From assembly GCA_963843535.1 (NCBI GenBank), contig CAWJKU010000004.1, positions 1,178,001 to 1,242,000 on the forward strand: DNA of 64,000 bases, read 5' to 3'. Source of the DNA: CAVUNY01 sp963843535 (GTDB lineage: Bacteria; Chloroflexota; Anaerolineae; Anaerolineales; Anaerolineaceae). Under the pieces are notes generated by a model. That model had not been told where the DNA came from and did no database searches. It was given only the letters and a program-made list of their open reading frames with translations. A program made the translations under genes and the position numbers. Shown here in pieces: positions 43,387 through 50,810 of this stretch (position 1 is its first letter; each line of letters begins with the position of its first letter).

Positions 43387-43411
43387 GTTAACCTATGTCC
43401 CAATGAGCTCA

Positions 43412-43828
43412 TCATGAAGATGGTGATTTCATATAAAGCTGGCGAACTTTCGTCGTAAACTGGCGATCGGTCAGTTTCTCCAGGGTTTCAGTTCCAACAA
43501 TGATTGGGAAAAATTTTTCGCGCTTAAGGTGTTTCATAAGCTCAGTTTTGGCCTCTCCAGGACCGAATATCCAGATTGAATCAGCGTTGCGGATCATCAA
43601 GACAACATTATCGTAAAACGCAGTGAGGCAATTTTTCAGTATTTGACTTTGTTTGCCTTCGCCAAAAATATTACTGGTGCCGTAAAGGGGGTTGGTTAAA
43701 GAACCGCCTGAAAATCGAATATGGCTTTCTATGTTCGATCTGACCTGCCGTAATTCGTCTTCGGCTCCTGTAATGGTCACAATGATCGCTTTGGTATGAT
43801 TTATCCACAAGCCAACTTCTCTTTTCAT
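43412..43828 (-). CDS. eRF1-domain-3-like (baeRF-type) protein
   Basis: This 138-residue protein has REVGLWINHTKAIIVTITGA at the start and DSIWIFGPGEAKTELMKHLK near 95-114. The GPGEAK..L block is the hallmark of eRF1-domain-3/Vms1-like and host-attachment-type proteins. The middle part (GGSLTNPLYGTSNIFGEGKQ) is polar. The fold assignment is moderate and the function unknown; relatives cluster with stress genes and may act at ribosomes. It lies between the CarD-like and second Dps-like genes. Confidence 0.6.
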   Translation of the reverse strand: MKREVGLWINHTKAIIVTITGAEDELRQVRSNIESHIRFSGGSLTNPLYGTSNIFGEGKQSQILKNCLTAFYDNVVLMIRNADSIWIFGPGEAKTELMKHLKREKFFPIIVGTETLEKLTDRQFTTKVRQLYMKSPSS

Positions 43829-43877
43829 TCATGTTCCTTTGTCTGCCGCCAATAAATGAGGCCTGGTGAAGATCCGC

Positions 43878-44402
43878 TTAATTGTCAAACTTCTCCAGGG
43901 CAATATTCTTGCGAAGGATCCAGGCCATCTTTTCATGGGTACGCATCACATTGATCAGCAACGCAAAAGTGCCCTGATCCTCATACAATTCCGAACATTT
44001 CTGGGCATCCTCTCGCAAAAAGCGTATAAAGGCTTCCTGGTCGGCTAAAATGTTCAGGATACCCGGGATAGTGTTCAGGTCTACCCCTAACCGGGCATGT
44101 TCTAGTAAATCCTTAAAACCGCGGAGATGCGTGCCGCCCATGATTTGAACTCTTTCCACGATCTCATTGGATACGGAATTAATCTGCCTGTATTGTTCAT
44201 CGTAAAGCGATATCAGATCAGGAACGTCTGTCCCGGTTGCATTACCTTCCGCTTTATGGGTTTTAAAAGATAACACGGCCTCGTCAGCCAGCAGAAGGTT
44301 AAGGATATCGATGACAGAATTACGGACACTGGCCTCAAGTCCGATGTTCGGTTGAAAGGTCACCTTTAAATTTTTATGCCCATAATATATATTTTGCGAC
44401 AT
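43878..44402 (-). CDS. Second Dps-like protein lacking ferroxidase ligands
   Basis: The 174-residue paralogue of the protein at 40567 shares FQPNIGLEASVRNSVIDILN and REDAQKCSELYEDQGTFALL. At the five E. coli Dps ferroxidase positions it has E52, I64, D68, N79 and E83, so both histidines and one aspartate are gone and even the HWN motif reads AEGN. It is more degenerate than the first copy at that site but keeps the four-helix bundle (VMRTHEKMAWILRKNI). It is the second gene behind site E. Confidence 0.78.
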   Translation of the reverse strand: MSQNIYYGHKNLKVTFQPNIGLEASVRNSVIDILNLLLADEAVLSFKTHKAEGNATGTDVPDLISLYDEQYRQINSVSNEIVERVQIMGGTHLRGFKDLLEHARLGVDLNTIPGILNILADQEAFIRFLREDAQKCSELYEDQGTFALLINVMRTHEKMAWILRKNIALEKFDN

Positions 44403-44425
44403 ACTGCTCCTTTATTGATGAATCG

Positions 44426-44594
44426 GTCATTGCGAGGCCCGTTTTTTTGGGCCGAAGCAATCTGCTCGTAATAAAAGATTGCTTCGCTCGCCCCTGCGGG
44501 CGCACCACGCTCTTCAGCGCATCCGAAGGGATGAGGGTGTCGCTCGCAATGACGGGTTCATCATTCGCCGAAGGCGCGCTTCGCGTGCGTGGTC
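44426..44594. repeat. Composite dispersed repeat, copy 3 (modules X and Y)
   Basis: Module X (44426-44553) is bounded by GTCATTGCGAG and CTCGCAATGAC and has inner hairpins GGCCC/GGGCC and GCGGGCG. Module Y (44562-44594) repeats GGCGCGCTTCGCGTGCGTGG. The order is X then Y, mirror-image to copy 1. It fills the gap between the second Dps-like gene and the 70-residue basic protein gene. Confidence 0.75.
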
Positions 44595-44632
44595 CGCGAT
44601 GCGCGACCAGCTTATTACTTCTTTAAAAACCT

Positions 44633-44845
44633 TTATTGAACTCCTGGTCGATAAACCACTCCTTCTTTACGGGCTTCTTGTTTCATCCTGCGCACATGCT
44701 TTCGCTGACCTCTGGACGTTTGTTTAGCTTTGCTTTTAGCTGACTTGGCAGGCTTGACTGGTACGTCTGTTATAGGTGTAATGATTGTCACTTCTGTCTT
44801 GGGCGTCTTGTCTGCCACGTCCATCTTGGGTGTTTTGTCCGTCAT
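44633..44845 (-). CDS. Small basic Lys/Pro/Thr-rich protein
   Basis: This 70-residue protein has three TDKTPK-like repeats at the N-terminus (MTDKTPKMDVADKTPKTEV) and a strongly basic second half (KPAKSAKSKAKQTSRGQRKH, VRRMKQEARKEG). The ribosome-binding site AAGGA precedes the ATG. Composition suggests a nucleic-acid-binding, histone-H1-like protein, which would suit its place before a Dps-like gene; this is inference. It is the first gene behind site E. Confidence 0.65.
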   Translation of the reverse strand: MTDKTPKMDVADKTPKTEVTIITPITDVPVKPAKSAKSKAKQTSRGQRKHVRRMKQEARKEGVVYRPGVQ

Positions 44846-44938
44846 CGATATATCCTTCCTTTGTATTGGGCTTTCATTTCTTCAATCGATTGAATAGACC
44901 TGGTAGTGAGGCCTCATTCTTATCATACAGGCTGGAAC

Positions 44939-44974
44939 CAATCTACGTCCTCGCCAGAGTCTATAAAAACCCTA
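44939..44974 (-). promoter_or_regulatory. Stress-island motif, site E
   Basis: On the minus strand it has TAGG at 1, TAGA at 12 and GAGGACGTAGAT ending at 34. It is more diverged than A to D but sits in the same gapless 36-nt frame, 93 nt upstream of the 70-residue basic protein and just after the terminator at 44994-45023. Confidence 0.65.
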
Positions 44975-44993
44975 ATAAATTCATATAAAAAAA

Positions 44994-45023
44994 GTATCGA
45001 GCCCCGAAAAGCAGGCTCGATAC
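44994..45023 (-). terminator. Terminator after the RRM gene at 45072
   Basis: GTATCGAGCC (44994-45003) and GGCTCGATAC (45014-45023) form a perfect 10-bp stem, followed on the minus strand by seven T. Site E begins 20 nt further on. Confidence 0.9.
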
Positions 45024-45071
45024 CGGTCATTGAAATTTAGAAGGCTTTTCGCTTCTTATGGTTCTGCTGTT

Positions 45072-45359
45072 TTAGCGCAGGATGTGACTGCCGCTTACTG
45101 CGGGGCGTTCTTCCCTAGTCTTGGCGATGTTTACCTTAAGCGCCTGTCCATGCAGATCTTTTGTATCGAACATGCTGATGGCTTTATCTGCCTCAGCCTG
45201 GCTGCTCATCGTCACAAACCCAAAACCCCTCGGTTCGCCTGTCTGGCGGTCCATGATCACGTTTACAGAGCCCACGGTACCTGCTTCACTAAACATCGTA
45301 CGTAAGTCTTGTTCAGTCGTCTCATGAGACATATTTCCTACATAAATTTTTATTTCCAT
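45072..45359 (-). CDS. RRM-domain RNA-binding protein
   Basis: The 95-residue protein MEIKIYVGNMSHETTEQDLR has RNP2 IYVGNM and RNP1 RGFGFVTM, with a tail KTREERPAVSGSHILR. It is the paralogue of the protein at 42431 and is the only gene between site F and the terminator at 44994. RRM proteins of this size bind single-stranded RNA and are commonly cold-induced. The short AGGAAAAA ribosome-binding site is close to the ATG. Confidence 0.9.
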   Translation of the reverse strand: MEIKIYVGNMSHETTEQDLRTMFSEAGTVGSVNVIMDRQTGEPRGFGFVTMSSQAEADKAISMFDTKDLHGQALKVNIAKTREERPAVSGSHILR

Positions 45360-45421
45360 TTTTTCCTATACTTTCGCAATATTAGATTGCCTTTTGGATA
45401 ATCTATATTATCCGAAAGGTT

Positions 45422-45457
45422 CACTCCATGTCCTTGAAAAAACCTCTTAAATCTCTA
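45422..45457 (-). promoter_or_regulatory. Stress-island motif, site F
   Basis: On the minus strand it has TAGA at 1, GAGG at 12 and AAGGACATGGA ending at 33, in the common 36-nt frame. It is the most diverged copy. It lies 63 nt upstream of the RRM gene and 20 nt after the response-regulator stop. A GGATAAT/ATTATCC palindrome (45397-45414) follows it. Confidence 0.6.
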
Positions 45458-45476
45458 TTAAATTGGACTGGTTTGG

Positions 45477-46160
45477 TCAGGAATTTAACCTGGCATGCAG
45501 GTTATACCCCATGCCGGGCACCGTTTCGAGCAGGCCGCCGTATTCGCCCAGTTTTTTTCGCAATCGCCCGAGATAGTTGTGCAAATAATGGTTCGATCCT
45601 CGGTACTCTGGTCCCCACACCTGGGCAATCAACTCATCATGGGTAACAATTGCGTCCAGATGCTGGGCGAGTTCGGCCAGAATGGCATATTCGGTTCGGG
45701 TGAGATGCAAATCTTCTGCGCCGATAAATACCCGGCGCGCATCAAGATCGATGAGCAGTTCACCTACCTGGATTTTTGCGTCGGGGGAGTTTGGTGCGGC
45801 GTAGGACCGGCGCAGAAACGCACGCACCCGCGCCAATAATTCCTCTTGTCCAAACGGTTTGGTGACGTAGTCATCTGCGCCTGCATCCAGCGCGGCAACT
45901 TTCAGGTCTTCTTCCGAACGAGCGCTCAGCACGATGATCGGCACGTCAGAACGAGCCCGTATCCACAGGCACACATCTACCCCGGAAAGGCCTGGAAGCA
46001 CCATATCCAGCAAAACGAGGTCCACCGTTTCCGCCTGGAACCGAGCCATCGCCTGGTGGCTGTCCTCCGCTTCAATGACCGTATAACCTCGTTTCACCAG
46101 GTTAACTCGCACAAGTTTGCGAATGCTGGGGTCATCTTCGACAATTAAAATATTTCCCAT
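45477..46160 (-). CDS. OmpR-family response regulator
   Basis: This 227-residue protein starts at MGNILIVEDDPSIRK (ATG 46158-46160, two bases after the kinase stop; a longer frame runs into the kinase gene). The receiver domain (1-120) has acidic EDD, phospho-acceptor Asp in LVLLDMVLPGLSG and Lys in YVTKPFG. The winged-helix DNA-binding domain (about 130-225) has LHLTRTEYAILAELAQHLDA and YLHNYLGRLRKKLG. It is the obvious partner of the kinase encoded directly upstream. OmpR-type regulators bind 10-11-nt direct repeats, so this one is a candidate for the TAGG-N7-TAGG sites A to F. Confidence 0.93.
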   Translation of the reverse strand: MGNILIVEDDPSIRKLVRVNLVKRGYTVIEAEDSHQAMARFQAETVDLVLLDMVLPGLSGVDVCLWIRARSDVPIIVLSARSEEDLKVAALDAGADDYVTKPFGQEELLARVRAFLRRSYAAPNSPDAKIQVGELLIDLDARRVFIGAEDLHLTRTEYAILAELAQHLDAIVTHDELIAQVWGPEYRGSNHYLHNYLGRLRKKLGEYGGLLETVPGMGYNLHARLNS

Positions 46161-46161
46161 A

Positions 46162-47883
46162 CTATCGCTCCTCAACCTCGGCGTCCACCGGGATTTGCCT
46201 GGGGACGAGTGGGATCGTAAAGGAAATGGTAGCTCCTGGCGAGCTTTTTTTCTTGATCCAAATGCGGCCACCATGGGCTTCGACCAGCCCTTTGCAGATC
46301 GCCAACCCTAACCCGGCGCCTTGCACTGGACTATTCTCCACAGTTGCACCTCGTCGAAAAGCTTTGAATACCCTTTTATGATCGGCTGATGGAATACCAG
46401 GCCCCTGATCGCTGACATTTACCTGCACAAAATCTCCCCGCGCATTGGCTGAGATGTTGATCTCAGTCCCTTTTGGGGCGTAGGTCGCAGCGTTCCGCAC
46501 CAGGTTTACGAGTACCTGGGCAATCCGTTTTGCATCCACGTAAATCGGCGGCAAATTAGCAGGTAGATGCATGGTTAATCTTTGCCCCTTTGTTAATATC
46601 TGAAACTGCGGCAGCGCATCTTCCATTATTTCTTGAAGGGAATGAGATTTCAACGAAATCGGCAGCATGCCCGCTTCCAGGCGAGACAGAACCAGCAGCT
46701 GGTCTATGAGCTCCTGGAGGCGATTGGCTTCACGCTGAATAGTCAGGAAAAAATCACGCTGTTCGTCCGGCTCCCAGGTGACATCATCGGCTAACAATGT
46801 GGTCGTAAATCCAAGAATTGATGTCAGTGGTGTACGCAGCTCATGGGAAATCGTCGCCAGGAATTCGGTTTTTATTTCGTTGGCTCGCTCTGCTTCGTGG
46901 CGAGATTCCGCTTCGATTTCCAGTAATTTGAGATTATACAAGGTGATGGCAGCTTGATCCACCAGCACTTTGATATGCCGCAGCTCAATCGGTTCGAAAT
47001 ACTTTTCCTGTGGAAAAAACACCAGAAGACAGCCTAACCAGTTCCCCAATGCGACCATGGGGAAGACAGCCACTGTTTGGATTTGATCATCTACCAGAAA
47101 ATCTCGAACCTCCGGTGTCAGGCGCTGGTCTTTTAGAATTTCGGTGACAATCACTGGTTTTGATGGGTTGAAAAGATCCAATACAGCCAGATCCTCGAAC
47201 AGGCTGATTTCTTTCGAGGATACAATTGAATTGAGATTTGCCTGATAGGGAAGATTTGACCAGGATGTGATCACCTCGATTTCGTGAGAAGGGCCGCCCG
47301 GTGGAGATTCAAAAAATAAAACAAAGGCGCGTTTAGCGGTTCGCAGTTCAGAGGCAGAGATCAGCGTTTTAAGCACAGCTTCCGGCATCCGAGCCAGGCT
47401 CATCCGGTGACTGAGGGTAGACTGCTCCCTAGAACGATCCAGAGCCTTGTGCAAGGTTTGGTCGATCTGGTTCTGGTCGGATATATCCTCGGCAACACAC
47501 ACCTGGTAAGACATATTCGACGATTCTTCATGAATCAGAAATGTTTGGGCAGAAATCCATCGCAAGCTTCCATCCGGTCGCAATATCCGGTAGGATTGGT
47601 TCAAAGACTTGCGGTTATCGTCAGGACTGGCGGTCATCACCTTAACCCGATCTTCTGGATGAACGCTTTTGATCAGAGTCAACGGGTCTGTATAAAGACT
47701 TTCGCAGGTGTGGCCCCATACGGTTTCAAAAGCCGGGCTCACATATAAAAACTGATCGGTACTCAGGTCAATCATCCACACTACTTGCTTAATGTTCTGC
47801 AATATCTGTTGGAGGGAAGGATAGCTTTCCAGCAGTGTTTTCAATTTCAAATGAGTCTTATCTCTGTTCAGCATATCTATCAT
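46162..47883 (-). CDS. Soluble PAS-GAF sensor histidine kinase
   Basis: The protein has 573 residues and no membrane helix, so it senses a cytoplasmic signal. A PAS domain (about 25-140, VVWMIDLSTDQFLYVSPAFE) is followed by a GAF domain (about 165-325, RAFVLFFESPPGG, LGCLLVFFPQE). HisKA has the phospho-acceptor His in FLATISHELRTPLTSI, and HATPase_c (450-560) has N box VLVNLVRNAATYAP, G1 VSDQGPGIP and G2 GAGLGLAICKGLVEAHGG. It is transcribed with the response regulator. The ligand is unknown. Confidence 0.92.
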   Translation of the reverse strand: MIDMLNRDKTHLKLKTLLESYPSLQQILQNIKQVVWMIDLSTDQFLYVSPAFETVWGHTCESLYTDPLTLIKSVHPEDRVKVMTASPDDNRKSLNQSYRILRPDGSLRWISAQTFLIHEESSNMSYQVCVAEDISDQNQIDQTLHKALDRSREQSTLSHRMSLARMPEAVLKTLISASELRTAKRAFVLFFESPPGGPSHEIEVITSWSNLPYQANLNSIVSSKEISLFEDLAVLDLFNPSKPVIVTEILKDQRLTPEVRDFLVDDQIQTVAVFPMVALGNWLGCLLVFFPQEKYFEPIELRHIKVLVDQAAITLYNLKLLEIEAESRHEAERANEIKTEFLATISHELRTPLTSILGFTTTLLADDVTWEPDEQRDFFLTIQREANRLQELIDQLLVLSRLEAGMLPISLKSHSLQEIMEDALPQFQILTKGQRLTMHLPANLPPIYVDAKRIAQVLVNLVRNAATYAPKGTEINISANARGDFVQVNVSDQGPGIPSADHKRVFKAFRRGATVENSPVQGAGLGLAICKGLVEAHGGRIWIKKKSSPGATISFTIPLVPRQIPVDAEVEER

Positions 47884-48056
47884 TCTATCTTACAGGCGCG
47901 AAAAGAGGACATTTATATATATTGTGAGTAAGCAATTTGATTATACAAAAAAACGTATGAAACAGTATCTCTCTAACTACATAAAGTTGTTTGAAGGATA
48001 CCTGGTGGTGATGCTTCGTCCTGGCGGAGCAACGTCAATAGGGCATGAACCGGTGG

Positions 48057-48212
48057 TTAGCTCAAGTCTACCAGCCCTAAGCGAAGCGCTGTGATGACCG
48101 CCTGGGTGCGATCGGAGACGTTAAGCCAGGCAAAGATGACGCTCCTGTTTTCACGCACCGTGCCCTTCGAAAGATACGGGCGCTCATCCACGTCGCCGAC
48201 GAGGGCGAGTTT
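48057..48212 (-). pseudogene. Remnant of a LuxR/NarL-type helix-turn-helix domain
   Basis: The minus strand encodes LALVGDVDERPYLSKGTVRE followed by NRSVIFAWLNVSDRTQAVI and TALRLGLVDLS. The last 40 residues match the recognition-helix half and C-terminus of LuxR-type response regulators (SxGTVRNHVSxILAKLNVSDRTQA). The first helix is shortened, and no receiver domain or valid start is found upstream. I read this as a decayed regulator gene next to the kinase operon. The rest of 47884-48465 holds nothing recognisable. Confidence 0.65.
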
Positions 48213-48465
48213 ACCCCGCACAACGGTCAAACCGAGTAGTGGCTGAAATCCAGCGTGTATGGGGCAAGATAAACGTGGAAAACGCCGACAAGAACTCTTC
48301 ACCGTTGTTCAATGAAGATTTTAATCGGCTCATTATTATTTGAGTTAATTGGATAATGTAGATAAATATGGTATATTTTAATCTATAAATATATTGAAGA
48401 AAAAACATGCTTTACGGGCTTTGACTTCGAATTGCCGGTATCACCGGCCGGTGGAAGGGGTTTTC

Positions 48466-50259
48466 GTGAAAGACGATTTGGTTGAAAAGAGGGATATTAA
48501 TCATTCGGACTCGAGAGAAAATATAAAGTATTTCCTCCCGCTGGACGAGTTTGAAGTTACCTGTATTCGCCAGGAAGCGACCTCATCCGGGCGTTATCGC
48601 ATCTCCCAGCTTGGGGTAAGGTTGGGTGGTGAAATTATCTTTATCGATGTGCCAGTTGCGGTTTTTCTCATCCAAACGGGAAAGCGTTTTTACGTCAGCC
48701 GTGCAGGTTCGAAGACCTTTCTTCGCACAATGATCAGCTCAAATGGGCGTCCTTATGTCGAAACAAAAGAAGATACCACACATCTCAATAATTTAAAATC
48801 CTTGTCAACTTGCCGAGAAGTTGAGCAGAAAAAATCAGAACAAGATGACCCTGCCTCTGATCCCACACCTGAACCCAAGCTAGATACCGTAAGCCTGGTC
48901 AATCGGTTACCGCGTGTCGGTTGGATATGGCTGCTGGGCGCCCTTATACTGCTTTCTGTTTTGCTCCTGATTCTCATGAACCCAAAAGTGCCTACGATTT
49001 CTTTCGAACCGGTGCCAGATAAGACTTATCTCGATCCGGATTTTAGTGTTAATGCAGCTGCAAGCGACGGTGGGCGAGTCAGTTACAGAACCTCCATGGA
49101 TTCTTTTTGTTCGGTAACACCAGAAGGCCAGGTTCATATTTTCAATGCCGGTGGATGCGCGATTACCGCCTATAGCTCAACTAATCCGCGCGTAAGCGTA
49201 GTAATCCAAACCTTCACCATCCATCGCAAATCCCAAACACTCACCTTTAGCAAGATACCTGACAAGGTCTACGGTGATCCTGATTTCCCGCTGATAGCCG
49301 CAGCGGATTCCTCCTTACCGGTGAGTTTTACCACTTCTGGGGCCTGCGCCTCTCAGGAAAATGCAGGCCATATCTTCAGCGCCGGAAGCTGTACCATTAC
49401 AGCTCATCAACCCGGGAATGAAAACTACCTGCCTGCCCAAGATATTCGGCAGACTCTTTATATCGAAAAGAAATCACAGACAATCAGTCTTGCTGGGCCT
49501 GGAGATCAACCCCTGAGCCAACCTTTCGTTCCAATAAGCGCCTCCGCCAGTTCTGGTTTACCAGTCCGCCTTGTAGCTGCCGATTCTTCCATTTGCAAGA
49601 CCGATGGAAATGTGGTTAATATCATCGACACCGGTACCTGCGCCATTATGATAAGCCAAACCGGAGATGAGAATTATCAAGCGGCTCCAGAGGTGGAACA
49701 AACTTATGAGATCACCGCAGTTCAGCCTGCGAATAAGAATGATCAAGAGATCAGCTTTGGTTCTTTAAGCCCGACCGTATTTGGCAGCCCGGATTTTGCA
49801 GTCAACGCCAGTGCAAGCTCAGGTTTGGCTGTTAGTTTCACGGCTGTGGGGAAATGCAGTGTTAGTGGAGCGTCTGTCAAAATCATCGGCGCCGGTTCCT
49901 GCACGATTACCGCTCACCAGGACGGCGATGATCATTACAATCCCGCCGCGCCTGTATCGCAAAGTCTCTTAATTGCCAAAGCCACGCCGGTGATCTTCTG
50001 GGTAAATCCTGATGAGATCACGCCTGGCACACCCTTGGGCTCTGCCCAGTTATTTGCCAGCGCCGGAGCAGTCGTCTGGAATGCGGCCAATCCTTACACA
50101 TTGGTCCCCGGCAAATATACCTACACACCCGGCTTTGGTACCGTTTTACCGGAAGGGGCCCATCCATTGCATGTAATCTTCACTCCTGCCGACAAAGATA
50201 ACTACAATGGGGTTGAAAAAACGGTAAAAATCATTGTCACTTCTCAAGAATGTGATTAA
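48466..50259 (+). CDS. Membrane-anchored protein with Cys-containing Ig-like repeats
   Basis: The product has about 597 residues when started at GTG 48466, which has AAGGGG upstream; a TTG at 48394 would add 24 residues. A cytoplasmic domain (1-150, YFLPLDEFEVTCIRQEATSS) has no known family. One membrane helix follows (about 170-190, WIWLLGALILLSVLLLILM). Outside lie four to five tandem repeats of about 85 residues, each with a pattern like PVSFTTSGAC and AGSCTITAHQPGNENY, as in MBG/Ig-like adhesin modules. The two Cys per repeat may form disulphides. A final domain ends HVIFTPADKDNYNGVEKTV. It probably presents a surface stalk; the cytoplasmic domain may signal. Confidence 0.75.
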   Translation: MKDDLVEKRDINHSDSRENIKYFLPLDEFEVTCIRQEATSSGRYRISQLGVRLGGEIIFIDVPVAVFLIQTGKRFYVSRAGSKTFLRTMISSNGRPYVETKEDTTHLNNLKSLSTCREVEQKKSEQDDPASDPTPEPKLDTVSLVNRLPRVGWIWLLGALILLSVLLLILMNPKVPTISFEPVPDKTYLDPDFSVNAAASDGGRVSYRTSMDSFCSVTPEGQVHIFNAGGCAITAYSSTNPRVSVVIQTFTIHRKSQTLTFSKIPDKVYGDPDFPLIAAADSSLPVSFTTSGACASQENAGHIFSAGSCTITAHQPGNENYLPAQDIRQTLYIEKKSQTISLAGPGDQPLSQPFVPISASASSGLPVRLVAADSSICKTDGNVVNIIDTGTCAIMISQTGDENYQAAPEVEQTYEITAVQPANKNDQEISFGSLSPTVFGSPDFAVNASASSGLAVSFTAVGKCSVSGASVKIIGAGSCTITAHQDGDDHYNPAAPVSQSLLIAKATPVIFWVNPDEITPGTPLGSAQLFASAGAVVWNAANPYTLVPGKYTYTPGFGTVLPEGAHPLHVIFTPADKDNYNGVEKTVKIIVTSQECD

Positions 50260-50766
50260 ACGGTAAATGCAGGTCGGGTGTATCGGGCATAGCAACCGTC
50301 GACACATTTGGCGATCCAAACACATATCAGCGTTGGCAACAATCGGGCGGTTGAAATTACCAATTCGCGGAAAATAAATAGGCCTCGCACGTTTGGCACA
50401 GTACTGGCAGCCAGAACGATTCCTGAGAGGATCGTGGCAGTTTAAGTTTAGGTAGACTGCGTCGTGAATCGTGCCTTCCCGCGATCTTCTGACCGGTTTG
50501 ACCACAGAAGTTCGCCAGAAGTCAAAATAAATGTGGTCGTATCGATGCAGTTGGAAAACGGCAAATTGTTAACTCATTCGCTGTTCATGGTAAACTGACA
50601 ATCAAGCAAAATGAAAGGATCATCTACCCTGAATGCCTGATCGCTCCCTCACTGCAACCGCCCTTGCTCATCCGAACATCGCATTCACAAAGTGAGGTCA
50701 ATCGACCCCCAGTCCGCATCACCGCAAGGCTGGAAATCCCAGCCCCTGATAATCGAAGGAGGAAAT
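50260..50766. other. Intergenic region without a supported gene
   Basis: The 507 nt between the Ig-repeat protein and the integrase terminator hold no frame with coding character. A minus-strand open frame here has a Cys-rich sequence but runs into the upstream gene and matches nothing I know. I see no tRNA and no clear att core. Confidence 0.5.
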
Positions 50767-50805
50767 AAGAAAACCGGACAGCACATTTGGCTGTCTGGTT
50801 TTCTT
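50767..50805 (-). terminator. Terminator after the integrase gene
   Basis: AAGAAAACCGGACAGC (50767-50782) pairs with GCTGTCTGGTTTTCTT (50790-50805) over 16 positions with one G-T. It lies 5 nt after the integrase stop and the stem itself ends in T-rich sequence on the minus strand. Confidence 0.8.
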
Positions 50806-50810
50806 ATCCT

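Noticed and set aside
43387..43400. Seventh copy of the stress motif upstream of the CarD-like gene
   Set aside because: GGGACATAGG is present, but the TAGG half-sites at the right distance are not, and it lies directly at the start codon.
50146..50505. Minus-strand Cys-rich open frame after the Ig-repeat gene
   Set aside because: It overlaps the end of a supported gene, lacks a ribosome-binding site and shows no recognisable motif.
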